A stretch of DNA of 64,000 nucleotides from Desulfobacterales bacterium (GTDB taxonomy: Bacteria > Desulfobacterota > Desulfobacteria > Desulfobacterales > JADGBH01): the NCBI GenBank assembly GCA_015231595.1, contig JADGBH010000016.1, forward strand, positions 1-64,000, written 5' to 3'. Shown here piece after piece: positions 8,869 to 17,387 of this stretch (position 1 is the first letter of the stretch; the number at the start of each line of letters is the position of its first letter). The translations under genes were made by a program, and so were the position numbers. The notes under the pieces were generated by a model. The model saw nothing but the letters and a program-made list of their open reading frames with translations, did not search any database and had not been told where the DNA came from.

Positions 8869-10110
8869 ATGAGTTCAGAAAATAGCATTATCAAAATTAG
8901 TGAAGGCAAGCTTATTGTTCCGGATTTCCCAAAAATTCCTTTTATTGAGGGGGACGGTACAGGTCCCGATATATGGCGTGCCTCAAAATTAGTTTTTGAC
9001 GAGGCTGTAAATGCAGTCTATAAATCAGCAAAAAAAATTAATTGGCTTGAAATTTATGTAGGCGAAAAAGGCCATAAAATTAGTGGCGAATGGCTCTCCA
9101 ATGAAGCCCTTGAAACTATAAAAAAACATGTTGTAGCAATAAAAGGTCCCCTTACAACTCCAGTTGGAAAAGGAATAAGAAGTCTTAATGTTACGATCAG
9201 GCAAAAATTAGATTTATACGCATGCGTAAGGCCTGTTCAATATATTGATTCTGTTCCAAGTCCTATGAAAGCTCCTAATAAAGTAAACATGGTTGTTTTT
9301 AGGGAGAATACAGAAGATGTTTATGCCGGTATTGAATGGTCATCAGGAAGCGATGAAGCCAAAAAAGTTATAAATTTTTTAAAAGAAAATATGGGTTCGG
9401 ATATCAGCATTGATTCAGGTATAGGAATCAAACCAATCAGTCCTAAAAATACTAAAAGGCTTGTAGCAAAAGCTATACAGTATGCTATCGATAATAACCT
9501 TCCGAGTGTTACATTAATGCATAAAGGTAATATAATGAAATTCACAGAAGGGGCTTTTAGAAACTGGGGATATGAAGCCGCAGCCGGGTTATTCGGAGAT
9601 AAAATCATTACAGAAGCTGAACTTTATGACAAATATAATGGAAAACAACCTGAAGGTAAAGTTGTAATTAAAGACAGAATAGCTGATATGCTTTTTCAAC
9701 AGGTTTTATTAAGACCAGATGAATTTTCTGTTATAGCGACTCCTAATTTGAATGGAGATTATATATCCGATGCACTTGCCGCACAAGTTGGCGGCCTTGG
9801 AATGGCGCCTGGAGCTAATATTGGAGATGAATGCGCAGTTTTTGAAGCAACCCATGGAACAGCACCTAAATATGCTGGCCTTGATAAAGTGAATCCAAGC
9901 TCACTTATTTTATCAGGTGCAATGATGCTTGAATATATGGGATGGAAAGAAGCATCGACATTGATTAAAAATTCTTTAAAAAATACTATAAAACAAAAAA
10001 TTGTAACTTACGACCTTGCAAGACAAATGGAAGGTGCAAAAGAAGTTAAATGCTCAGAATTTGCTGAAGCTATTGTGAAAAATATGTCGATTTCCAAATA
10101 TAGTTTTTAA
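8869..10110 (+). CDS. icd: Isocitrate dehydrogenase (NADP-type)
   Basis: The 413-residue enzyme oxidises isocitrate to 2-oxoglutarate and CO2 in the TCA cycle. [13 protein letters not shown] opens the fold. [20 protein letters not shown] holds the substrate-binding serine and arginines, followed by RPVQY. Further motifs are [33 protein letters not shown] and [13 protein letters not shown]. Length and motifs match the E. coli-type dimeric NADP enzyme. AGGTG precedes the ATG. The last few codons fall inside an inverted repeat whose partner lies beyond the next gene (11218-11249), so the 3' end has taken part in a local rearrangement or element insertion. Confidence 0.95.
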   Translation: MSSENSIIKISEGKLIVPDFPKIPFIEGDGTGPDIWRASKLVFDEAVNAVYKSAKKINWLEIYVGEKGHKISGEWLSNEALETIKKHVVAIKGPLTTPVGKGIRSLNVTIRQKLDLYACVRPVQYIDSVPSPMKAPNKVNMVVFRENTEDVYAGIEWSSGSDEAKKVINFLKENMGSDISIDSGIGIKPISPKNTKRLVAKAIQYAIDNNLPSVTLMHKGNIMKFTEGAFRNWGYEAAAGLFGDKIITEAELYDKYNGKQPEGKVVIKDRIADMLFQQVLLRPDEFSVIATPNLNGDYISDALAAQVGGLGMAPGANIGDECAVFEATHGTAPKYAGLDKVNPSSLILSGAMMLEYMGWKEASTLIKNSLKNTIKQKIVTYDLARQMEGAKEVKCSEFAEAIVKNMSISKYSF

Positions 10111-10308
10111 GAAAAGTAAATTGGAAAAATTAAATAAACGTCGTAGGACGTCATTCCGGAAAAAATTGAAAAATGAATATTTTTCAATTTTAATCCGGAA
10201 TCCAGAATAAAAGTCTTCATATTCTCTGGATTCCGGGTTAAAGTCAGAAAATCTAAACGATTTTCTGACTTTCCCCGGAATGACGATAATCCAAAATACT
10301 TTTCTTAA
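10107..10308. repeat. Palindromic element upstream of nitrilase gene (element 1)
   Basis: Terminal inverted repeats of about 18 bases (TTAAGAAAAGTAAATTGG at the left, CCAAAATACTTTTCTTAA at the right) enclose a REP-like core. The core starts CGTCATTCCGG at 10149 and ends CCGGAATGACG at 10285, with three nested hairpins inside, including GTCAGAAAAT...ATTTTCTGAC. The left end overlaps the icd stop codon. The outer arm (10098-10129) recurs as a perfect 32-base inverted copy at 11218-11249. It has no coding capacity and looks like a MITE- or REP-type element. Confidence 0.75.
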
Positions 10309-10324
10309 ATACTGTAGGTAAAAA

Positions 10325-11116
10325 ATGGAAAATACTAAGATACGAGCCGGAATAATTCAATTTGATGTGAAACTCGGCGATACGAATTATAATTTAAAAA
10401 AAGCATTGGAAATGATTAGTGCCCTTAAAGAAAAAGGCGTTGAAATAGCAGTTATGCCTGAAATGTGGTCGAGTGGTTTTGATAACAAAAATATATCGGA
10501 GCAAGCTAAATATAGTCCGTATATTCTTGAAAAAATATCAAACGCCGCAAATGCTAATAATATGATAATAGCTGGCTCTATGCCTGAATATGCAGATTCA
10601 AAGATTTATAACACTTTATATGTCGTAGAAAAAAATGGAAAAATAGCTGGTTATTATCGTAAGATTCATCTTTTTTCAAATACGAATGAAGATAAATTTT
10701 ATGGATCCGGAGACAAAACAGTGGTCCTCGAGACGTCTTTAGGTTCCATTGGTCTTATGACTTGTTACGATATAAGATTTCCAGAACTTGCGAGAACACT
10801 TGTTTTAAAAGGAGCTAAAATTATTCTTCTTTCAGCTCAATGGCCGAAATTTAGGGTACACCATTGGGATGTTCTTCTTCAAGCAAGAGCTATAGAAAAT
10901 CAGCTTTTTGTTATTGCTTCAAACCGATGTGGAATAGAAAATGAGCTTGAGTTCGCAGGTCATTCTCAAATTATATCGCCATTTGGGAATATTCTCGCTA
11001 AGGCTGAATATGAAGAATGTTACCTTGATGGTGTCCTCGAATTTCAGGAATTATATGAATATAGGACAAAACTTCCATGTTTAAAAGAACGAGTTCCAGA
11101 TGTATATTTTAAATAG
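10325..11116 (+). CDS. Nitrilase-superfamily amidohydrolase (omega-amidase-like)
   Basis: The 263-residue protein has the three catalytic residues of the carbon-nitrogen hydrolase family: Glu in AVMPEMWSSGF, Lys in YYRKIHLFSNT and Cys in GLMTCYDIRFPELAR. The WPKFRVHHWDVLLQARAIEN segment and the short length resemble omega-amidase (Nit2/YafV) or similar C-N hydrolases that release ammonia from amides. The substrate is not certain. No strong ribosome binding site is visible, only a short AGG. The gene is bracketed within a few bases of both its start and its stop by inverted repeats, so it may have arrived or been inverted as a unit. Confidence 0.9.
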   Translation: MENTKIRAGIIQFDVKLGDTNYNLKKALEMISALKEKGVEIAVMPEMWSSGFDNKNISEQAKYSPYILEKISNAANANNMIIAGSMPEYADSKIYNTLYVVEKNGKIAGYYRKIHLFSNTNEDKFYGSGDKTVVLETSLGSIGLMTCYDIRFPELARTLVLKGAKIILLSAQWPKFRVHHWDVLLQARAIENQLFVIASNRCGIENELEFAGHSQIISPFGNILAKAEYEECYLDGVLEFQELYEYRTKLPCLKERVPDVYFK

Positions 11117-11132
11117 GCTTTAGCTACAGTCT

Positions 11133-11240
11133 TTAAGAAAAGTATTTTTGTTTAATTATAAAATCATCTTGCCCCCTCTCCCTTAACGGGAGAGGGCTGG
11201 GGTGAGGGTGAAAATACTTTTTCCAATTTACTTTTCTTAA
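11133..11240. repeat. Palindromic element downstream of nitrilase gene (element 2)
   Basis: Its ends match those of element 1 but in reverse orientation: TTAAGAAAAGTATTTTTG at the left and CCAATTTACTTTTCTTAA at the right. The core differs: a GC-rich hairpin around CCCTCTCCCTTAACGGGAG at 11173-11193, followed by GGTGAGGGTG, a type of sequence common as an intergenic REP in many bacteria. The inner flank (about 11120-11150) is an imperfect inverted match of 10291-10321. The hairpin could also end transcription of the nitrilase gene. Confidence 0.72.
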
Positions 11241-11281
11241 AAACTATATGTTTAGTATAATACAAAAAAAGGAAATATTTT

Positions 11282-12550
11282 ATGAAAGCATTCGTATATA
11301 AAACTATAAATGTCCCAAAAGATTTAAGTAAAGTCACAACATACCGCCTAGAAGATGAAAGTCCTATCGAAGAAACAGGGATGACAAAAGAAGGAAAAGA
11401 CGCTATATGGGCAGGTGTTGAAGATTATTACAGAACCGGTGTTCATCCGTCTATAATTTTTTGCATGAGAAGAAAAGGAAAGGTCGTACTAAATCGAGCG
11501 ATAGGTCATGCTCAAGGCAATGGTCCTGATGATTCTCCTGATGCTAAAAAAATTCTCGCAAAACCTGAAACTCCTGTTTGTATGTTTTCAGCTACAAAAG
11601 CAGTTACCGCAATGTTAATGCATTATCTTGTAGAAAAAAAACTTATAAATTTAACTGATCCTGTTTCCTACTATGTGCCTGAATTTGGAGCTGAAGGCAA
11701 AGAAAATACAACTATTTATCATGTTCTTTCCCATCAAGGAGGTTTCCCTGTTATATCGAGTGATGCTGACCCTGAAATTTTGTTTGATTTTGATGCAGCA
11801 GTAAAACTTTTATGCAAGTCTAAACCTGCATCTATTGCCGGCAGAAAAATTTCCTATCATGCAATTACTGGGGGATTTATTTTAGGGGAGCTTGCAAAAC
11901 GAGTCACTGGGAAAAATTTGCGTGAAATATTAGCGGAAGCTGTTCAAAAGCCCCTTGTATTTAAATATTTTAATTATGGGGTTGATGACGAAGGCGTTGA
12001 CAAAGTAGCTATAAATTATCCAACAGGATTTCCTGTTGTGTTTCCCCTTTCTTATGTGGCAAGCAGAGCTCTTGGAATTCCATGGAAAGATGTTGTTAGA
12101 ATATCTAATGATAAAAGATTTCTAACATCTATTATTCCTTCAGCTAATCTTGTAGCTACAGCAGATGAAATATGCAAATTCTTTCAGTTATTGCTTAATA
12201 AAGGATCTCTCGATGGTGTTCGTGTTTTTGAGCCTTTGACTGTAAAACGAGCAATAATGGAAACAAGTTTTACAGTATCTGATAATATTGTTCTTATTCC
12301 TATGCGTTACAGCGCGGGCATGATGCTTGGCAGCAGCCCAATGAGTCTTATGTTTGGGCCGTTTACAGAAAAAGCTTTTGGTCATTGGGGATTCATTAAT
12401 ATGTTTTGTTGGGCTGATCCTGAACGAGATATTTCTGTTGCGTTGCTTAATACTGGTAAGCCTTTAGTTGGACCTCATCTGGTTAAACATTATAAGTTAT
12501 TAAGCTTAATATCGAAATATGCGGCTAAAATAAATCCAGCATCGCTTTGA
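11282..12550 (+). CDS. Beta-lactamase-fold serine hydrolase/esterase
   Basis: This 422-residue protein belongs to the class C beta-lactamase/EstB esterase/DD-peptidase-like superfamily. The nucleophile motif SXXK appears as MFSATKAVTAM near residue 103, the second motif is likely the Tyr in SYHAITGGFILGEL, and HWGFINMFCWADPERD near the C-terminus is the usual third region. There is no signal peptide, so it is probably a cytoplasmic esterase rather than a periplasmic beta-lactamase. The substrate is unknown. GGAAA precedes the ATG, and a hairpin follows the stop. Confidence 0.85.
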   Translation: MKAFVYKTINVPKDLSKVTTYRLEDESPIEETGMTKEGKDAIWAGVEDYYRTGVHPSIIFCMRRKGKVVLNRAIGHAQGNGPDDSPDAKKILAKPETPVCMFSATKAVTAMLMHYLVEKKLINLTDPVSYYVPEFGAEGKENTTIYHVLSHQGGFPVISSDADPEILFDFDAAVKLLCKSKPASIAGRKISYHAITGGFILGELAKRVTGKNLREILAEAVQKPLVFKYFNYGVDDEGVDKVAINYPTGFPVVFPLSYVASRALGIPWKDVVRISNDKRFLTSIIPSANLVATADEICKFFQLLLNKGSLDGVRVFEPLTVKRAIMETSFTVSDNIVLIPMRYSAGMMLGSSPMSLMFGPFTEKAFGHWGFINMFCWADPERDISVALLNTGKPLVGPHLVKHYKLLSLISKYAAKINPASL

Positions 12551-12571
12551 TATTGATTAGGCTATTTCCGA

Positions 12572-12612
12572 TACCATAATTTCTTCTCCCTTGATGAGGG
12601 AGAAGGATGGTA
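12572..12612. terminator. Hairpin between convergent genes
   Basis: CTTCTCCC at 12583-12590 pairs with GGGAGAAG at 12598-12605, and the stem extends outward through TACCAT/ATGGTA. It lies between the plus-strand hydrolase stop (12550) and the minus-strand kinase-like gene stop (12618), with AAAAA following on the plus strand. It probably acts as a bidirectional terminator. Its core resembles the REP-type hairpin of element 2. Confidence 0.6.
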
Positions 12613-12617
12613 AAAAA

Positions 12618-14294
12618 TTATTCGATTCTGACAAGTCTAAAACCTAAAACACTATCCGAATCATAAGGGATATTACAATCTCTATTTGAGGATCTACAAT
12701 ATCTACCACTATTTGCCCAGCTTCCTCCACGTACTACACGAAATGCATATTCATCCGAATATAGTTCAGAGCTATTTGTCGTGTATATATCATACAGCCC
12801 ATCATTGATATATACTGGATTATTAGGTTGATTTAGTTTATATGAGTCATCACTATATATATCCAAACACCATTCCCATACATTTCCGTGCATATCGTAT
12901 AATCCAAAGTCGTTAGGAGGGAAAATACCAACCGGAGTAGTTTTGCATCGATATTCCCCCTTATTAGTGCATTGATAGGGGTAATTACCATTATAATTCG
13001 CTTGATCAGAACTTATAGTTTCGCCAAAATAAAAAGGGGTTGTAGTTCCAGCACGACAAGCGTATTCCCACTCAGCTTCTGTAGGTAATCTATATTTATT
13101 ATGTTCTTCGTATTCATTAACTTTATGTATGAATTCCTGAATAGAATTCCATGAAACATTCTCGATAGGAAAAGTATCTCCACTTTTTTCAAAAAAGGAT
13201 GGATTATTACCCATGACTTTTTTCCATTGAGCCTGAGTTACTAATTTTGTTTGGATGTAAAATCCTTTGCTAAAAATAATGTTATGCTGGTATTCATTTT
13301 CAGTACGAGCATCTTCATTTTCAGGAGAACCCATAATAAATTCTCCAGCAGGGATATAGACGAATTCCATTTCATAAGAAAATCTAAGTGGTTTACTTGA
13401 TACACGCCAAGTCTGTTTATGTTTTAAATTATTTTTTTTGTTGGTAGTTATTACTGTAATTTCGTCGCTATCAGAAATATTGTTAAATGAAAGAACCATG
13501 TCTCTTAAAGATTTATAAACGCGTTCTTCTATATTTTTTTTAAAAATATTAGCTAAAAAAGAGCGATAATTATAAGGAACAATGGATAAATCGATATTTT
13601 GGTTCATAATTGCATCAAAAATGCTTTTAATATTTTCACCAGTAAATGGAAATTGTCCGGTTAGCATTCGATAAAATATAACAGCAGCTGCCCAACAATC
13701 ATTATACCAATAATGTGACACAGCCTGAGGTTTGTGTGTGGTAATCTCTTCAATTTCTTCAGGAGTGATATAGTTAAGTATACTAATAGGTTGTCGTATA
13801 TCTGTCCTTGATTTTGATACGAAAGGAGCTGTACCAGAATCGCCTATTTTAACGATATCGTCTAATATAAATAAATTGGATGGTTTTATGTTATTATGCT
13901 GAATGGAATTAGTTTCTAATATTATTAACCCTTTTAATATCTCCTTAAAATATTTAACTGCTTGAGTCTCTTGTAAACCATCTTTGTTTTCTTCTAAGAC
14001 TTTATCTAAATTAGCATCAATGTATTCCATTAAGATGCAGTATTCATTTTGTATGGATTTACCATAGTCTATTATTGAAATTAATCGGGCTGATTTAATG
14101 TGTTTTATATTTTCGATTTCTGTAAATAATTGTGCCGGCCTTCTATCAAGAATTTTTAACGCAAATGATATATTTTTATCGTTCTCAACTCGATATACTT
14201 TTCCGAAAGAGCCGCTACCTAAATATTCACACCAAGTGAAATCCTTAAATATCTTCTGTCCAACTTCGTATTGAATAACTGAGTTATGAAACAT
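12618..14294 (-). CDS. Ser/Thr kinase-like domain fused to FGE/SUMF1-like domain
   Basis: Residues about 18-290 form a eukaryotic-type kinase fold: glycine loop LGSGSFGKV (25-33), ATP-anchoring Lys47 in FALKIL, and HNNIKPSN (133-140) where HRDXKPXN is expected. The metal-binding DFG is DSG (152-154). The catalytic Asp of HRD is therefore Asn, so kinase activity is doubtful. Residues about 310-558 form a sulfatase-modifying-factor/C-lectin-like domain (YIPAGEFIMGSPENEDA, RLPTEAEWEYACRAGT, MHGNVWEWCLD, VVRGGSWANSGRYCRSSNRD). Of the two active cysteines of true FGE only the second is present, so it is probably a binding module. It ends the minus operon that starts with the PP2C gene. Kinase-FGE fusions such as chlamydial Pkn1 are known. 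Confidence 0.85.
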   Translation of the reverse strand: MFHNSVIQYEVGQKIFKDFTWCEYLGSGSFGKVYRVENDKNISFALKILDRRPAQLFTEIENIKHIKSARLISIIDYGKSIQNEYCILMEYIDANLDKVLEENKDGLQETQAVKYFKEILKGLIILETNSIQHNNIKPSNLFILDDIVKIGDSGTAPFVSKSRTDIRQPISILNYITPEEIEEITTHKPQAVSHYWYNDCWAAAVIFYRMLTGQFPFTGENIKSIFDAIMNQNIDLSIVPYNYRSFLANIFKKNIEERVYKSLRDMVLSFNNISDSDEITVITTNKKNNLKHKQTWRVSSKPLRFSYEMEFVYIPAGEFIMGSPENEDARTENEYQHNIIFSKGFYIQTKLVTQAQWKKVMGNNPSFFEKSGDTFPIENVSWNSIQEFIHKVNEYEEHNKYRLPTEAEWEYACRAGTTTPFYFGETISSDQANYNGNYPYQCTNKGEYRCKTTPVGIFPPNDFGLYDMHGNVWEWCLDIYSDDSYKLNQPNNPVYINDGLYDIYTTNSSELYSDEYAFRVVRGGSWANSGRYCRSSNRDCNIPYDSDSVLGFRLVRIE

Positions 14295-14344
14295 TTTAAA
14301 TTTCTTTGCAGTTTAATTATCAGGGTAATCAAATTAAAAGGTCG

Positions 14345-14890
14345 TTATCGCTTTGTTTTTCTTAATGATGAGATAATATTTCCTAAATTATAGTTATATT
14401 GTTCTGCGAGGGCTTTTAATTTTGGAATTTTGTCGTAAGGTGTTCCCTTCAACATACGAAAAACATCGTCAGTGTGTACCGTACTTTTTTCAGCTATAAG
14501 TAGCGCAAGATTATTATATTTCTTAGGGGCATCCATGATGATTATTGACTGATAGATTTGAGCTATATAGCCACTATATAAAATTATAATTCCTCCATTA
14601 ACCAAATAATGTTTAAAATTTTCGTTATAGAATAATGATTCTATTGGTTTTTGCTCACCTTGAACATTGAGATTCATATTATAGTCTAAAACGGCGTATA
14701 TTTTTGACGTAGGAGATACTTTGATATAATTTTCTAATTCTTCTAAAACCTTGTTAGTATTTTCCGCTACACAAAGATCAGTTCCCTGGGTACTTCCAAA
14801 ATAACGGAGAGCTACAAGCTCTAAATTGGAATATTGCGCTGGGTCATCATCGACAAGAATTACTATTTTTTGACTATCATTTATCATCAT
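14345..14890 (-). CDS. Atypical receiver-domain protein (paralogue of the 17388 gene)
   Basis: The 181-residue protein starts IVILVDDDPAQYSNLELVAL, with the acidic cluster of a response regulator receiver. The phospho-acceptor is likely the Asp in YAVLDYNMNLN, the hydroxyl residue lies in IILYSGY, and the conserved Lys may be that in LLIAEKSTVHTDDVFRML. The gap before the acceptor is longer than in standard receivers, and LDYNMN replaces the usual DXXMP. A C-terminal helix pair (KLKALAEQYNYNLGNIISSL) follows. It lies between the SiaC-like and kinase-like genes. More than half its residues match the divergently encoded 184-residue protein, so a gene duplication flanks this promoter region. Confidence 0.72.
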   Translation of the reverse strand: MMINDSQKIVILVDDDPAQYSNLELVALRYFGSTQGTDLCVAENTNKVLEELENYIKVSPTSKIYAVLDYNMNLNVQGEQKPIESLFYNENFKHYLVNGGIIILYSGYIAQIYQSIIIMDAPKKYNNLALLIAEKSTVHTDDVFRMLKGTPYDKIPKLKALAEQYNYNLGNIISSLRKTKR

Positions 14891-14921
14891 TATACCCTAT
14901 GCTATTATAAAATTAATTTAA

Positions 14922-15305
14922 TTATTTTTTTACCTTTAAATTAAAAATTAAGGATTCAAACTCATCTTTAAATTCTTCACCATACTCTAAAATTCCTTCA
15001 TTTTCTTCATCGTAAATCCAATTTACAGTAATATCTTTTCCTTTATTTGTAGCAGTATTGAACATGTCAAAAATATCCATAAAAACTTTTGATGTACTGC
15101 TATTAAAGTATATGATTTCTATATCAAAGGAGGTATGCTCATTTTTAACTTGATTTAAATAATTTCTGATCCATGATAGAATTGGAGTATAGAACTTTGC
15201 TACATTATCAGGATAGGATTCTCCTTTAATAATTAGTTTATTTTGTTTATAGGAGAAATTTACTTCAGGGGTTGATTCAGTAGCTTTAACAATCAAATCT
15301 TTCAT
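14922..15305 (-). CDS. siaC: SiaC-family (DUF1987) regulatory phosphoprotein
   Basis: The protein (127 residues) has the DUF1987 pattern: ESTPEVNFS near the start, ESYPDNVAKFYTPILSWIRN, then FNSSTSKVFMDIFDMF and VNWIYDEENEGILEYGEEF. In Pseudomonas, SiaC is phosphorylated on a threonine in this region by SiaB and dephosphorylated by SiaA; Thr71 in NSSTSK is the likely counterpart. I chose the ATG at 15305, ten bases after AAGGAG; an upstream in-frame TTG at 15314 sits too close to that site. It follows the SiaB-like gene by 20 bases. No SiaD diguanylate cyclase is next to it. Confidence 0.88.
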   Translation of the reverse strand: MKDLIVKATESTPEVNFSYKQNKLIIKGESYPDNVAKFYTPILSWIRNYLNQVKNEHTSFDIEIIYFNSSTSKVFMDIFDMFNTATNKGKDITVNWIYDEENEGILEYGEEFKDEFESLIFNLKVKK

Positions 15306-15325
15306 TGAATTCAAACTCCTTTTAT

Positions 15326-15880
15326 TTATATATTTATTTTTATTGAAAATGAAGAGAATTCTTTGTTTATTTTATTAAATTCGAAGTGAATAGGATAATT
15401 AACCTTTCTTGCAATATCTATTAATCCAAGTCCTGCACCTTTCTGTATTTCTTCAACATTTTTTCGTCTAACAGATCGATAATATTCGTTAAGTTGATCT
15501 TTATTCATTTTCTGAAGTTTTATGAGTTTTTCTTTGAAATTATCTACTTTTTCATTTTCCATAGTATTTCCGGCTAAAACAAAGAAATTATCATTTTTTT
15601 TACCAATCATTAGAGTACCAATTTTTAATTCTGTTCCGATTTCAATAGAATTAATATTATTAATTCCTTCTGATGAGTATTTAATAATATTTTGTGATAG
15701 TTCAACAACTACTCCGAATAATTTCATAGCAGTAGGCATATTAACTTCATCAATGTGCATTTTTTGTTTGACAGCTTTACCTATTTCTATCATAAGCTCC
15801 TGAAAAATTGGACCGCAAAAGCAAAAAAATAGTCCTTCATCTTCCATTTCATTCCGAAATTTATTTAAGTCCGTTAACAT
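15326..15880 (-). CDS. siaB: SiaB-family protein kinase (DUF6272)
   Basis: The 184-residue protein carries GHKL-type ATP-binding features: VVELSQNIIKYSSEGINN as the N-box region and KGAGLGLIDIARK as the G2-like glycine loop. This is the SiaB/DUF6272 pattern. Known SiaB phosphorylates SiaC. An AGGGG site lies seven bases upstream of the ATG. The gene follows the PP2C gene (gap of 68 bases) and precedes the SiaC-like gene, the same kinase-substrate adjacency as in Pseudomonas. Confidence 0.87.
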   Translation of the reverse strand: MLTDLNKFRNEMEDEGLFFCFCGPIFQELMIEIGKAVKQKMHIDEVNMPTAMKLFGVVVELSQNIIKYSSEGINNINSIEIGTELKIGTLMIGKKNDNFFVLAGNTMENEKVDNFKEKLIKLQKMNKDQLNEYYRSVRRKNVEEIQKGAGLGLIDIARKVNYPIHFEFNKINKEFSSFSIKINI

Positions 15881-15948
15881 AATTTAACCCCTTTTTTTTA
15901 TTAATTATTAAATAAATAATTATTTTTAATTTAAGTTAAAATGACGGT

Positions 15949-16980
15949 TTATTTTCTTTGATATTTTTTTTCTGGTTTTGATAGGTAGAACCCTGCATAA
16001 TCTTCCGAGTTTTCAGGATATCCAAATCCAACTACCGTTATATCATCTTTTATTTTATTATCGCCAACATGTTCTTTAAATTCTTTCAGTATTATTGCAC
16101 TTTGCTTATCAAAAGGTTTATTATAATGTTCACAGAGAAGTTTTTGAAATCGTTTATTCCCAAATGAAAAACCTTTAATTCCTCCAGTTTGATCGACAAT
16201 TCCATCTGTATAAAGATAAAAAGACATTCCTTTTTTAAAATCCACTGTAGTATTTTTAAATTTAAATTCTAAATCAGCGTTTAAATAACCAATACTTTTT
16301 TTATCACCTTTTACTACAAATAATTCTCCGTTACAAATGTAAACTAATGATAATTTCGCCCCAGCAAAGGTTATAATTTTTTCATAGGGATTAACAAAGC
16401 AAATACCAGCATCAAGTCCATCATCAACAACAGTATATTCTCTATTTTGTTGAAGAGTATCTGTAATAATAAAATTAATGCGCTGTAAAATTTCAGAAGG
16501 ATTAAAACATTTTTCATCTTTAATAACGCGCCTTAGAGCGGAAGAAGCGATCATAGTCATCAATGCTCCGGGTATACCGTGACCTGTACAATCAATAACA
16601 ACAACTATAAATCCTTCTTCAAAGGAATCGGCATAATATATATCGCCACCAACAATCTCTTTCGGCATCCAAATAAAAAAACTGTCAGGTAAAAAATTTT
16701 TGACATCGTCAAGACTTGGTAACAAAGATTTTTGAATCATTGTAGCATATTGCAAACTCTCCATCATTCCTTTATTTGCACTTTCAATTTCTTTGGTTCT
16801 CCTATCAACTTCAATTTCTTTTTCTTTAAGCGCTATTAGTTTTTTTAAAAGTTTTTCTTCTATGCTAACGATATAATTTTCCTTTTCTTCAATCTTGTTT
16901 TTTATAGATGCGACTATATCGATAAAATTTTTTTTGAGCTGAATAAATTCATCATTATCAAGTTTACGTTTGATATTCAA
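15949..16980 (-). CDS. SiaA-like PP2C/SpoIIE phosphatase, soluble form
   Basis: Residues about 20-80 form a coiled coil (IKNKIEEKENYIVSIEEKLL onward), followed by a PP2C-type SpoIIE domain from about 85. Metal-binding motifs are VGGDIYYA (110-117), VVIDCTGHGIPGALMTM (128-144), FYLYTDGIVDQTGG and IKDDITVVGFG. The DCTGHGXPGA form matches SiaA. Unlike Pseudomonas SiaA it lacks transmembrane and HAMP segments, so the input must come from a partner through the coiled coil. The start is a TTG at 16980, with AAAAGGA about nine bases before it. It should remove phosphate from the SiaC-like protein and is the first gene of the minus operon. Confidence 0.88.
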   Translation of the reverse strand: MNIKRKLDNDEFIQLKKNFIDIVASIKNKIEEKENYIVSIEEKLLKKLIALKEKEIEVDRRTKEIESANKGMMESLQYATMIQKSLLPSLDDVKNFLPDSFFIWMPKEIVGGDIYYADSFEEGFIVVVIDCTGHGIPGALMTMIASSALRRVIKDEKCFNPSEILQRINFIITDTLQQNREYTVVDDGLDAGICFVNPYEKIITFAGAKLSLVYICNGELFVVKGDKKSIGYLNADLEFKFKNTTVDFKKGMSFYLYTDGIVDQTGGIKGFSFGNKRFQKLLCEHYNKPFDKQSAIILKEFKEHVGDNKIKDDITVVGFGYPENSEDYAGFYLSKPEKKYQRK

Positions 16981-17387
16981 ATTTTGAAATCCTTTTCTTA
17001 ATTAATTAATTAAATAAATTATGCTGAAATAATAGTATGGATCTTGAAGATTTAAGGCAATTTAAGTTCGTAGCATTCATAGCTAATTATTCAGATAAAA
17101 TCAAATATTTTTTTCTTGATAAATTTAAGGTTTATTTATATAAGATATTAATAAACGTTTCAAAATCAAATAAGTATTTAAATTTAAATATTTATTTTGA
17201 TTAATTGGCCAATCAAGTGTAGCCTTTTGCGTATATCCCTTTATGGGGATTGTTAATTTCATTGAGGTGCAGAAGATAATTTCATACTAAAGTCTAAAAA
17301 AGTTAAATTCTAACTATATTTTTTATGATCCAAACAGTTTTAGATTAAGGCTTTGACTAATATGCTTTAAAAAAATAAGGATAAAAG
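16981..17387. promoter_or_regulatory. Divergent control region between two signalling operons
   Basis: These 407 bases separate the PP2C operon (minus) from the receiver/ATPase operon (plus), so both promoters lie here. The region is strongly AT-rich (for example AAATTTAAATATTTATTTTG near 17180). A short hairpin ATATCCCTTTATGGGGAT occurs near 17235. No gene of convincing quality is present. Because each operon carries a copy of the same receiver-like gene, shared control from this region is plausible but not shown. Confidence 0.5.

Noticed and set aside
12618..14294. Active formylglycine-generating enzyme for sulfatases
   Set aside because: The first catalytic cysteine is missing and no sulfatase gene is in the window.
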